This document shows positions 42,409 through 50,178 of a stretch of 64,000 bases of DNA, piece by piece. The position numbers were made by a program, and so were the translations under genes. Within the stretch, counting starts at the first letter, position 1, and every line of letters starts with the position of its first letter. The stretch is from Brevibacillus_C sp046036945. GTDB lineage: Bacteria > Bacillota > Bacilli > Brevibacillales > Brevibacillaceae. The notes under the pieces were generated by a model. The model was not told where the DNA came from, did not search any database, and was given only the letters and a program-made list of their open reading frames with translations. Location: NCBI RefSeq assembly GCF_046036945.1, contig NZ_JBJQOQ010000014.1, positions 65,608 through 129,607 on the forward strand, given 5' to 3'.

Positions 42409-43158
42409 TTGAAAAATTATCGAATCGGGCTGATCGTGCCCAGTTCCAATACGACGATGGAAACGGAAATTCCGGAAATGCTCAGATCCCGTTCGCAGTT
42501 GGCACAAGATGCATTTACCTTTCACTCGAGCCGCATGCGGATGAAGCATGTGACAAAGGAAGAATTGGTCAAAATGGACAATGACAGCATCCGCTGCGCT
42601 GTCGAACTATCAGATGCAAGATGCGATGTCTTGGCTTATGCCTGTCTGGTTGCGATCATGTGCAATGGACCTGGCTATCATTCCGTCTCGGAAGAGAAAT
42701 TATCAAAGACGGCGAAGGACATGGGAGTAGACATTCCTACAGTCAGCAGTGCCGGAGCGTTAATTCAGGGAATTCAAACGATGGGTGCCAAAAAAATCGC
42801 CCTGATCGCTCCGTATATGAAGCCGCTTACCGGCATGGTCATCGACTATATTCAGTCATACGGTATCGAGGTGGTTGACTCTATCAGCCTGGAGGTCGCC
42901 GATAATCTCGAGGTAGGCAAGCTGGACCCGATGAATTTGCTCTCGATCTCTGAAAAATTGGACGTGCGGGAAGCGGATGCTGTGGTGCTGTCAGCATGTG
43001 TTCAGATGCCGTCACTTCCGGCGGTACAGGAAGTTGAAAACAGGCTGGGCAAGCCGGTTCTATCCGCAGCGACAGCAACCGTCTACCAGATCCTCAGGAC
43101 ACTGGGGTTGAAACCGATTGTGCCTGATGCGGGGGCCCTTTTATCCGGCAAGTATTGA
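42409..43158 (+). CDS. nicE: Maleate cis-trans isomerase
   Basis: Asp/Glu racemase superfamily enzyme of 249 aa that converts maleate to fumarate. IVPSSNTTMETEIPEML is the family's N-terminal motif. The two active-site cysteines are C79 (YACLVAIMC) and C197 (LSACVQMPSL), near the positions known for P. putida NicE. Arylmalonate decarboxylase is a relative but has a different Cys pattern. TTG start after AAAGGAG. Last carbon step of the maleamate pathway, feeding the TCA cycle. Confidence 0.9.
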   Translation: MKNYRIGLIVPSSNTTMETEIPEMLRSRSQLAQDAFTFHSSRMRMKHVTKEELVKMDNDSIRCAVELSDARCDVLAYACLVAIMCNGPGYHSVSEEKLSKTAKDMGVDIPTVSSAGALIQGIQTMGAKKIALIAPYMKPLTGMVIDYIQSYGIEVVDSISLEVADNLEVGKLDPMNLLSISEKLDVREADAVVLSACVQMPSLPAVQEVENRLGKPVLSAATATVYQILRTLGLKPIVPDAGALLSGKY

Positions 43159-43218
43159 GCGGCCTGCAGCGTGAATGAAGAGGAAGTAAACAAGAAATTT
43201 GGTAATTGGAGGAAACCC

Positions 43219-43869
43219 ATGGAGACCAATCAGTTGCAAAATGATTTGCGCAATTTTCGCGAAAGGGGTTTTGGGCAACCGCTAGGTATTGGGAACAAGC
43301 CTTGTTTCCTCGTGGTTGATGTCATCCAAGGCTTTACGGATCCGGTCATGCCTCTCGGTTCAGATTTATCCAGGCAGATTGAAGTCATCAATCAATTGCT
43401 GAATGCGGCTCACCAAAAAAACTTGCCCGTCATATTCACTACCATCGCATACGAAGAAGATATGGGTGATTCCGGGATCTGGTTGAAAAAAATGGGCGGA
43501 TTAAAAACCCTGAAATTTGGAACGGACGCTGTACAGTTGGATCCGCGGCTCCATTACAAAAAAGGGGACATGATCCTGAACAAAAAGTACGCTTCCGCTT
43601 TTTTCGGAACGGATTTGATTTCCCGTTTGAACGTCAACGGAATCGATACGGTGATTGTGACCGGCTGTACGACAAGCGGATGCGTGCGGGCGACAGTGGT
43701 CGATGCACTCCAATACGGATATCGACCGATTGTCGTGAAGGACGCCGTTGGCGATCGTTCTCTTGCTTCGCACGACCAGAGCCTGTTTGACATGGAACAA
43801 AAATATGCCGATGTGCTAAACGCCAGCGAGCTAATCCAAGACATTCATTCGTACAAGGCGATTTCCTAA
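43219..43869 (+). CDS. nicF: Maleamate amidohydrolase (isochorismatase-like cysteine hydrolase)
   Basis: Cysteine hydrolase of 216 aa that releases ammonia from maleamate. The catalytic triad is visible: D34 (VVDVIQGFTD), a Lys in NKKYASAF (122/123) and C155 (TTSGCVRA), preceded by the usual cis-peptide turn. ATG 43219 has TTGGAGG before it; the GTG at 43171 gives an unlikely extension. It shares clear similarity with the sensor domain of the regulator at 33064, which has lost the Lys and Cys. It closes the nic operon. Confidence 0.9.
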   Translation: METNQLQNDLRNFRERGFGQPLGIGNKPCFLVVDVIQGFTDPVMPLGSDLSRQIEVINQLLNAAHQKNLPVIFTTIAYEEDMGDSGIWLKKMGGLKTLKFGTDAVQLDPRLHYKKGDMILNKKYASAFFGTDLISRLNVNGIDTVIVTGCTTSGCVRATVVDALQYGYRPIVVKDAVGDRSLASHDQSLFDMEQKYADVLNASELIQDIHSYKAIS

Positions 43870-43933
43870 AAGAGAGCTTCCATAGAAGGTCAAGCCGGAT
43901 CTTCAAAAAAAGGCAAGGCCGCAGTGTAAGCGT

Positions 43934-43982
43934 AAAATCGTCCCCGCCAACTGGAAAGGCTGGGGACGATTTTGCGCTATTT
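43934..43982 (+). terminator. Terminator of the nic operon
   Basis: AAAATCGTCCCC (43934-43945) pairs perfectly with GGGGACGATTTT (43962-43973); a TATTTTTT tail follows. Confidence 0.9.
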
Positions 43983-44043
43983 TTTCAGGCAAGAGCCGAT
44001 GCGAAAATGGTTCATTCAAAAGAGCGGGCAGGAACGCCTCCGT

Positions 44044-45132
44044 TTACGCGTTCGCCGCTTCCGCAGATTGCTTCTTTCGCAGCCTTCCGTACGTGAGCAA
44101 GCGCCATATCCATTCAAGCGGGCCGTAAGAGAAAAATCTCAGCCAGATAATGCTTGCGATCAGCTCGATCAGATAGATGACAATGGCGATGATGAGCGCA
44201 GGCAGCGGCGAGACAACTTGCAGCCCGGCGAGCGGGATGATGATATTGGCGCCGATCAAATCTTGTCCGATGTAATTGGAGAAAGCCATCTGTCCGACGC
44301 AGCCGATCGGGCGGAGCATTTTTTGCACGCCCTTGTGCTCCAGCAAACGGAATAGGGTAGTCAAGTAAAACACGGCCATCGGGACAGCGCCAAGGCCAAT
44401 CAGCGAATTTTTGTAGAAGCTGACAGCATCAGATTCCGTTACCAGGCTCATCCACAGAACGCCAGCGGAAAGAATAACCGACAACACCAGCGTGACGGCT
44501 TGGGTGAGTTTGTACGTGCGAAAATGGGTCGATACCTGAGCGATCAGGTTTGTCTTCGCCGCGTACAGTCCGAGCAAAAACATGACGAAGATATTGACCG
44601 CGTCGTTGCCGAAAAAGCCGAAAACGGAAGGCGGCTGGGCGCCCGGTTGATACAGGGCCATCGAGCCGAGCAGGGACAGCTCGTGAAGCCCGGCAAGAAT
44701 GCCGATCCACAGGAGAATGGTTCGCGGCTTCCGGTTGTAAAACGGAATCAGGAAAAAGCCCATCAGTGCGTAGATCGTCAAGATATCCCCCCACCAGATC
44801 AAGAGATGGACTATGCCGAATACCAGCATCGCCAGCAGCCGGCGCACATACCTGAGATAGTACCTGTCTCCCCGTTTTTCGGCGCGCGATACGAAGATGT
44901 AAAAGCCGACGCCGAATAAAAAGGAAAATATGGAAAAGAATTTCTTTTCTACGAAGATGGAAATCAACGTATGCAGTACGCCGTTCAGCCCGCTGTAATC
45001 AACCGGCGGGGTATCAGAGGTGTAAATGATATAAGCGGGCACGTTAATCAACATGATGCCGAACAGGGCGATTCCGCGAATGATATCGAGCGAGACGATC
45101 CGCTCCCTGCTCGAAATGGGTTGTGAATTCAT
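44044..45132 (-). CDS. DUF418 domain membrane protein (YeiB-like)
   Basis: Polytopic protein of 362 aa with about ten hydrophobic segments. SLDIIRGIALFGIMLINVPAY at the start is the heparan-alpha-glucosaminide acetyltransferase-like catalytic motif and the C-terminal half (MAFSNYIGQDLIG, YGPLEWIWRLLTYG) is DUF418. The family may acylate cell-envelope molecules; no substrate is known. ATG 45132 has GGAAG upstream; ATG 45150 is an alternative. It converges on the nic operon. Confidence 0.88.
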   Translation of the reverse strand: MNSQPISSRERIVSLDIIRGIALFGIMLINVPAYIIYTSDTPPVDYSGLNGVLHTLISIFVEKKFFSIFSFLFGVGFYIFVSRAEKRGDRYYLRYVRRLLAMLVFGIVHLLIWWGDILTIYALMGFFLIPFYNRKPRTILLWIGILAGLHELSLLGSMALYQPGAQPPSVFGFFGNDAVNIFVMFLLGLYAAKTNLIAQVSTHFRTYKLTQAVTLVLSVILSAGVLWMSLVTESDAVSFYKNSLIGLGAVPMAVFYLTTLFRLLEHKGVQKMLRPIGCVGQMAFSNYIGQDLIGANIIIPLAGLQVVSPLPALIIAIVIYLIELIASIIWLRFFSYGPLEWIWRLLTYGRLRKKQSAEAANA

Positions 45133-45243
45133 TTCTGTTCTTCCTTTCATTATGTTCAACCCAATTATAGGGAGGGGGCTTGTGACGAACAATCGATTTG
45201 TCTTTCATTTTCCTTACAGGGGTGTAAGATTAGCAAAAACAAA

Positions 45244-45270
45244 CACCCAGTCTGGAAAAAAGACTGGGTG
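45244..45270 (-). terminator. Terminator of deoD
   Basis: CACCCAGTC and GACTGGGTG form a perfect nine-base stem. On the minus strand it is followed by TTTGTTTTTG. Confidence 0.85.
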
Positions 45271-45291
45271 CTTCGTCGGCCTTGCGGCTAT

Positions 45292-45999
45292 TTAGCTGGC
45301 AGTGGCGGTTTCCAGGGCCACTTTGACCATATCGTTGAAGGTCAACTGGCGTTCTTCAGACGAAGTCGCTTCACCTGTCAGGATGTGGTCGCTCACCGTT
45401 AAGATGGAGAGGGCCTTGGCGTTAAACTTGGCCGCGAGCGTGTAAAGGGCGGCTGTCTCCATCTCGATGGCCAGAATCTGGTAAGCTGCGAGTAGCCGCT
45501 GTCCGTCTGCATCTTCGTTGTAAAAGGTGTCGCTGGTAAAGACAGGCCCCACCTTTACCGACATTCCCGCTGCGGCTGCAAGATCGTAAGCCTTTTTCAA
45601 CAGGTCAAAGTCTGCTGTCGGAGCAAAGTCGATCCCGTTAAAGCGGATTTTGTTCACGGCCGAATCGGTGGAGGCGCTCATCGCCAGGATGACATCCCGC
45701 ACCTTGACGTCCTGCTGGATGGCTCCGCACGTTCCCACCCGGATCAAATTCTTCACGCCGTACTCTTGCATCAATTCCTGGGCATAGATGGAGATCGACG
45801 GAATCCCCATCCCCGTACCTTGAACAGAGACCCGTTTGCCCTTGTACGTTCCCGTATAGCCAAGCATTCCGCGCACGTTGTTGTAGCAGACGGCATTCTC
45901 CAGGAATGTCTCGGCAATGTGTTTTGCCCGCAGCGGATCGCCGGGCAAGAGGATGGATTCGGCAATCTCGTTTTCCTTGGCGCCAATATGTACACTCAT
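45292..45999 (-). CDS. deoD: Purine-nucleoside phosphorylase, DeoD type
   Basis: Hexameric phosphorylase of 235 aa that splits purine (deoxy)nucleosides with phosphate. MSVHIGAKENEIAESILLPGDPLRAK carries the phosphate loop, RVGTCGAI the ribose/phosphate site, EMETAALYTLA the ribose-binding Glu, and VSDH the catalytic Asp for purines. Length and motifs fit the low-molecular-weight DeoD class. AGGAGGG precedes the ATG. Monocistronic. Confidence 0.95.
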   Translation of the reverse strand: MSVHIGAKENEIAESILLPGDPLRAKHIAETFLENAVCYNNVRGMLGYTGTYKGKRVSVQGTGMGIPSISIYAQELMQEYGVKNLIRVGTCGAIQQDVKVRDVILAMSASTDSAVNKIRFNGIDFAPTADFDLLKKAYDLAAAAGMSVKVGPVFTSDTFYNEDADGQRLLAAYQILAIEMETAALYTLAAKFNAKALSILTVSDHILTGEATSSEERQLTFNDMVKVALETATAS

Positions 46000-46134
46000 C
46001 GAATAAATCCCTCCTGTTTCACGTTCTGTAGTATTATACCATGTTGCCGTTCCTGATCAACGCGGCAGGGAATCGCGGCTCCGATATCCAATTACTTACT
46101 TATGTTCATGTCAAAGTTAAAGGAGCATTAGCCC

Positions 46135-47088
46135 ATGATCACGTTGCAGGACATTCAAGCTGCCAAGCGGAGCATTGCCGATATCGCCTATGTCACGCCC
46201 CTGCTGCAGTCGGAACAGCTTTCGCGCATTTGCGGCAATCAGATCATTCTGAAGGCGGAGCACTTGCAGAAAACCGGATCGTTCAAAATCCGCGGAGCGG
46301 CCAACCGAGTGAAGCAAGCAGCAGCGGAAGGGGCGAAGTACGTGACCGCGGCATCCTCCGGGAATCACGGCCAGGCCGTGGCTTACACCGCCAATCGACT
46401 GGGGATTCCCGCGACCATCGTCGTTCCCGAAGACGCCACCCTTTGCAAGGTCAATGCAATCAAGGCCTACAACGGCAAGGTGGAGACGTGCGGAATGACA
46501 TCGGCGGAGCGCATCCCGCGGGCAAAGGAGATCGCGCTTCAGGAGGGCGGCGTGTACATCCCGCCCTATGACGATCCGTTCATCATGGCCGGTCAAGGCA
46601 CGATTGGACTGGAGATATTGGAGCAGGTGGATGATGTTGATGCCGTCATCGTACCAATTGGGGGAGGGGGCTTGATATCGGGGATTTTGACTGCCATCAA
46701 GGAAAGCCGCCCGCGGGTTCAGGTGATCGGCGTCGAACCGGCTCTGGCCAATGATACGTATCTGTCCCGCCAGCGCGGCCAGATCACCTCTATTCCCGCC
46801 TCTTCGACGATCGCCGACGGGCTGCGGACGAGCCAGCCGGGTGATCTTACCTTCCCGATTGTGATGAAGTACATCGACGACATCGTTCTGATCAGCGAGG
46901 AAGAAATTCGCCAGGCCTTTTGCTTTGTCATGGAGAGGATGAAGCAGATGATCGAGCCGTCCAGCGCGACTACGGTGGCGGCAGCGATGTTTGGAAAGCT
47001 GCCTTTTACGGGGAAAAAGGTGGTGACCGTCATCTCCGGGGGCAATGTCGACTTGGAACAGGCGGCGAGGATGATCGGCGGGGAGTGA
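46135..47088 (+). CDS. Threonine/serine dehydratase (PLP-dependent)
   Basis: Fold type II PLP enzyme of 317 aa. The Schiff-base Lys is in KTGSFKIRGAANR, the phosphate loop is GGGGL and SSGNHGQAVAYTA is the substrate loop. No C-terminal ACT domain, so this is a catabolic type rather than IlvA. DGLRTSQPGDLTFPIV also occurs in serine racemases and threo-3-hydroxyaspartate ammonia-lyases, which are alternative functions. Confidence 0.9.
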   Translation: MITLQDIQAAKRSIADIAYVTPLLQSEQLSRICGNQIILKAEHLQKTGSFKIRGAANRVKQAAAEGAKYVTAASSGNHGQAVAYTANRLGIPATIVVPEDATLCKVNAIKAYNGKVETCGMTSAERIPRAKEIALQEGGVYIPPYDDPFIMAGQGTIGLEILEQVDDVDAVIVPIGGGGLISGILTAIKESRPRVQVIGVEPALANDTYLSRQRGQITSIPASSTIADGLRTSQPGDLTFPIVMKYIDDIVLISEEEIRQAFCFVMERMKQMIEPSSATTVAAAMFGKLPFTGKKVVTVISGGNVDLEQAARMIGGE

Positions 47089-47089
47089 T

Positions 47090-47104
47090 GCTTTGTCACA
47101 AAGC
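47090..47104. promoter_or_regulatory. Palindrome upstream of the flavohemoglobin gene
   Basis: GCTTTGT-c-ACAAAGC is a perfect palindrome with seven-base arms about 100 bases before hmp. It is a possible site for ResD or another redox/NO regulator; the protein is not identifiable from the site. Confidence 0.4.
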
Positions 47105-47165
47105 CGCAATTTTTCGTGTGATTGTAATAACAGTGCGGCATGGAAAACGGGTCTATACTGAAACC

Positions 47166-47181
47166 TGTGAATCAGATCACA
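47166..47181. promoter_or_regulatory. Fnr/Crp-type box
   Basis: TGTGA-ATCAGA-TCACA is a perfect consensus site for the Crp/Fnr family. It lies downstream of a TATACT -10-like box (47154-47159) and 16 bases before the ATG, a position suited to repression. Confidence 0.65.
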
Positions 47182-47197
47182 GGAAAGAGGGATAGAG

Positions 47198-48418
47198 ATG
47201 TTAAGCCCAAAGACGATAGAAGTGGTAAAATCGACCGTACCTGTACTGGAAACTCATGGAAGGGCGATTACGACCCGTTTTTACGAACGGCTCTTTGCCC
47301 AGCATCCAGAGCTGTTGAACATCTTCAATCATGCCAATCAAAAGCAGGGGCGCCAGCAGACGGCACTGGCCAACGCCGTCTACGCCGCTGCCGCGCATAT
47401 CGACAATCTCGGCGCCATCATTCCGGTGGTGGAGCAAATCGGCCACAAACACCGCAGCCTGGGCATCAAGCCGGAACACTATCCGATCGTCGGTGAAAAT
47501 CTGCTGGCTGCAATCAAGGATGTGCTCGGCGATGCGGCTACGGATGAGATCATCCAGGCCTGGGCGGAGGCGTATGGCGTGATCGCTGACGCTTTCATCA
47601 GCATCGAGGCCGGAATGTACCAGCAGGCCCGGGAGCAGCGGGGCGGCTGGGAAGGCTGGCGCAGATTTACAGTAGCGAAAAAGGTGAAGGAAAGCGATGT
47701 GATCACCTCCTTTTACCTTGTGCCGGAAGATGGCAGCCAGATCGCCGATTACCTGCCGGGGCAGTATATCACCGTGAAAGCGGAGATTCCTGGTGAGCAG
47801 AATACCCACCTGCGGCAGTACAGTTTGTCCGACAGCCCGGGAAAAGCGTACTACCGGATCAGCGTCAAGCGGGAAGACGCTTTGGACCAGCGGCCGAAGG
47901 GAGTCGTCTCCAGCTACCTTCATGCCCAGGTCAACGAAGGGGATGTCCTGGAGATCAGTGCCCCAGCCGGCGACTTCGTATTGGACACAGCCGGGGATCT
48001 GCCGGTAGTGCTGCTTGCCGGCGGCGTTGGCCTCACCCCGCTGATGAGCATGCTGAACACACTCGTGGAACGCTTTCCAAACCGGAAGGTCACCTTTATC
48101 CAGGCTGCGACAGGCAGCAGCACGCACGCGATGAAAGAACACGTCGCCCAGCTTGCCGAAAACCACAGCCAAGTAACGTCTTACACATGCTATTCCGAGC
48201 CGTCTGCGGAAGACCGGCTGGCGGGTAATTTCGACAAGGAAGGGTTTGTCGATTTGGCTTGGCTGAAGTCAATCTTGTCCTCGAACGAGGCGGATTTCTA
48301 CTTCTGCGGCCCGGTTCCGTTCATGAGGGAAGTCAATCGGACGCTCAAGGACTGGGGAGTTCCGGCACAGAGAATCCACTTTGAATTCTTCGGCCCGGCT
48401 GGCAGCCTGGAAGATTAG
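47198..48418 (+). CDS. hmp: Flavohemoprotein, nitric oxide dioxygenase
   Basis: Three domains in 406 aa: a globin (about 1-140, proximal His in IGHKHRSLGIKPEHYPIVGENLL), an FAD domain (about 150-260, RQYSLSD) and an NAD domain (GGVGLTPLMSMLN, YFCGPVPFM). It oxidises NO to nitrate using O2 and NAD(P)H. The length is normal. A perfect Crp/Fnr box lies between the promoter-like sequence and the start, so expression is probably tied to oxygen or NO status. Confidence 0.95.
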   Translation: MLSPKTIEVVKSTVPVLETHGRAITTRFYERLFAQHPELLNIFNHANQKQGRQQTALANAVYAAAAHIDNLGAIIPVVEQIGHKHRSLGIKPEHYPIVGENLLAAIKDVLGDAATDEIIQAWAEAYGVIADAFISIEAGMYQQAREQRGGWEGWRRFTVAKKVKESDVITSFYLVPEDGSQIADYLPGQYITVKAEIPGEQNTHLRQYSLSDSPGKAYYRISVKREDALDQRPKGVVSSYLHAQVNEGDVLEISAPAGDFVLDTAGDLPVVLLAGGVGLTPLMSMLNTLVERFPNRKVTFIQAATGSSTHAMKEHVAQLAENHSQVTSYTCYSEPSAEDRLAGNFDKEGFVDLAWLKSILSSNEADFYFCGPVPFMREVNRTLKDWGVPAQRIHFEFFGPAGSLED

Positions 48419-48441
48419 CCGATTGCCTGAGCAAAAAGATT

Positions 48442-48469
48442 GAGCCCTGAGTTTAGTCAGGGCTCTTTC
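48442..48469. terminator. Terminator between hmp and the amino acid permease
   Basis: GAGCCCTGA pairs with TCAGGGCTC; TTTCGTTT follows on the plus strand. The convergent permease gene ends directly beyond it. Confidence 0.8.
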
Positions 48470-48476
48470 GTTTCAG

Positions 48477-49865
48477 TTAATCCAGTACCGCCTTCCCTTT
48501 GACCCTCAGTTGGAAATATACGAGGCAGAATATCGTAAACGGAATCGCGCAGTAAAGCGCCACACGCTGTTCAGGATCAAAGGCCAGGCTGAGCAAAACA
48601 ACCGTATTTAAAGTCAGGGCGACCGCCGGAAGAACCGGATAAAGCGGTGTTTTAAACTTTAGATCCGCTACTTTTCCGCCATTAGCCAAGTACTGTTTCC
48701 GGAAAGCCAACTGGGAAGCGGATATGGAAATCCAGCCTACCTGAGCGCCCAGGCCTGCGAGAGAAATAAGCCAGACATAAACCGTATCTTTGGCAAACAC
48801 GCTGGAGAGAAGGGACAAGAGCGCGATCGCAAATGTCAGCAGCAGGGCGTTCATCGGAACGCCCTTTTTGTTGAGACGGCCTAGTGCAGGGCTTGCCATG
48901 TCTGATTTTGACAAAGACCAAAGCATCCGGGTTGCCGCATACAAACCGGAGTTGGCAACGGAGAGGAGCGCGGTCAAAATGACAAAGTTCATGATGTCGG
49001 CGGCAAAAGGAATACCAATACTGTCAAACACGACGACGAACGGGCTCTCGATGACGCCTGCTTGCTGATATGGGATTAATCCGGCCAAAACGAAAATAGC
49101 CAATACGAAGAAAATCAAGGTACGCCAAACGGTCGCTCGAATCGACCGCGGGATTGTTTTTTCCGGCTCGGCGCTCTCGCCTGCGGCAATCCCGATCAAT
49201 TCCGTTCCCTGGAAGGAGAAGTTAACCGTAATCATCGTCAGCAGCAAGCCGGTTATGCCGTGCGGCAGAAGGGAAGCTGTCGTATAGTGAGTAAACAGCG
49301 GGGCAGCTTGTCCACCCTTCATACTGATGAAGCCGAACATGGCGGCTCCACCTAAAATAATGAACAAAATGATCGCACTTACCTTCACGGTGGAGAACCA
49401 AAATTCGGTCTCGCCGAAAGCTTTGGCAGAAAGCGCATTCAATACGAACAATACGACACCGAAGACCGCACACCACATCCAAACCGGTGAAGCGGGAAAC
49501 CATCTCTGCATCAACAGCCCGGAAGAGAGCAGCTCCAGCGCTACAGTAACGGCCCAACCCAACCAATAAAGCCAGCCAACGGTAAAGCCAAGGGCAGGAC
49601 TGATAAATTTTGAGGTGTATGCTTGAAAAGAACCTGCTACCGGCATGGCTACCGATAATTCTCCCAGGCAAAGCATGGTGAGGTACATGATAAACCCGCC
49701 GACGAGATACGAAATGATCGCTCCAATCGGTCCAGCCTGGCTGATCGTGTATCCTGAGCCGAGGAAGAGGCCGGTTCCGATAATCCCGCCCAACGAGATC
49801 ATAAACAGGTGTCTGCTTTTTAAGGTTCGCTTCAATTCATGCTGTTGATCCTGATTTGATGTCAT
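48477..49865 (-). CDS. Amino acid permease (APC family, RocE/GabP-like)
   Basis: Twelve-helix transporter of 462 aa. RHLFMISLGGIIGTGLFLGSGYTISQAGP is the amino acid-polyamine family entry motif; FSFQGTELIGIAAGESAEPEKTIPRSI marks the helix 6 region. Upstream lie a sigma-54 promoter and a RocR-like palindrome, and the RocR homologue is the next gene. Import of arginine or ornithine for the RocD route is therefore likely. Confidence 0.9.
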   Translation of the reverse strand: MTSNQDQQHELKRTLKSRHLFMISLGGIIGTGLFLGSGYTISQAGPIGAIISYLVGGFIMYLTMLCLGELSVAMPVAGSFQAYTSKFISPALGFTVGWLYWLGWAVTVALELLSSGLLMQRWFPASPVWMWCAVFGVVLFVLNALSAKAFGETEFWFSTVKVSAIILFIILGGAAMFGFISMKGGQAAPLFTHYTTASLLPHGITGLLLTMITVNFSFQGTELIGIAAGESAEPEKTIPRSIRATVWRTLIFFVLAIFVLAGLIPYQQAGVIESPFVVVFDSIGIPFAADIMNFVILTALLSVANSGLYAATRMLWSLSKSDMASPALGRLNKKGVPMNALLLTFAIALLSLLSSVFAKDTVYVWLISLAGLGAQVGWISISASQLAFRKQYLANGGKVADLKFKTPLYPVLPAVALTLNTVVLLSLAFDPEQRVALYCAIPFTIFCLVYFQLRVKGKAVLD

Positions 49866-49981
49866 TTTAACCTCTCCTTATCTGTTTCTTTCCAGGATCC
49901 TCCGACAAGGTTCCCCGCTTAAATGATGATCACACTCCTGATCCGCCATGTGAATGCGCTTACAAGTCTATTAACATAATT

Positions 49982-49997
49982 AGCAATTATTATACCA
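49982..49997 (-). promoter_or_regulatory. Sigma-54 promoter of the amino acid permease
   Basis: On the minus strand TGGTAT-aataa-TTGCT keeps GG and GC at the correct -24/-12 spacing, with one deviation (T for C after TGG). It lies about 120 bases before the permease start. Confidence 0.65.
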
Positions 49998-50100
49998 ATC
50001 CATTTATAATAAAAAAACGTTGAATAAAAAGGAGAAACGTTTGCCGCAGTGAGGTTGTGCCAAAAAAATAACAATCGAACTGCAAAAAAAGTAAACCTGA

Positions 50101-50117
50101 TGCAAAGATATTTTGCA
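50101..50117. promoter_or_regulatory. RocR-like upstream activator site (permease side)
   Basis: TGCAAAGATATTTTGCA is a near-perfect palindrome of the same type as the two sites before rocD. It lies about 105 bases upstream of the sigma-54 promoter at 49982. Confidence 0.65.
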
Positions 50118-50178
50118 CATGTATTGTCAGGTCTACAAACCATTTTGTATAGAGGGCGGGTTGGATGATCGGCGAAAC

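Noticed and set aside
50044..50063. Minus-strand TTGGCAC as a sigma-54 promoter for the permease
   Set aside because: The -12 GC is two bases too far from the -24 GG. The element at 49982-49997 has correct spacing.
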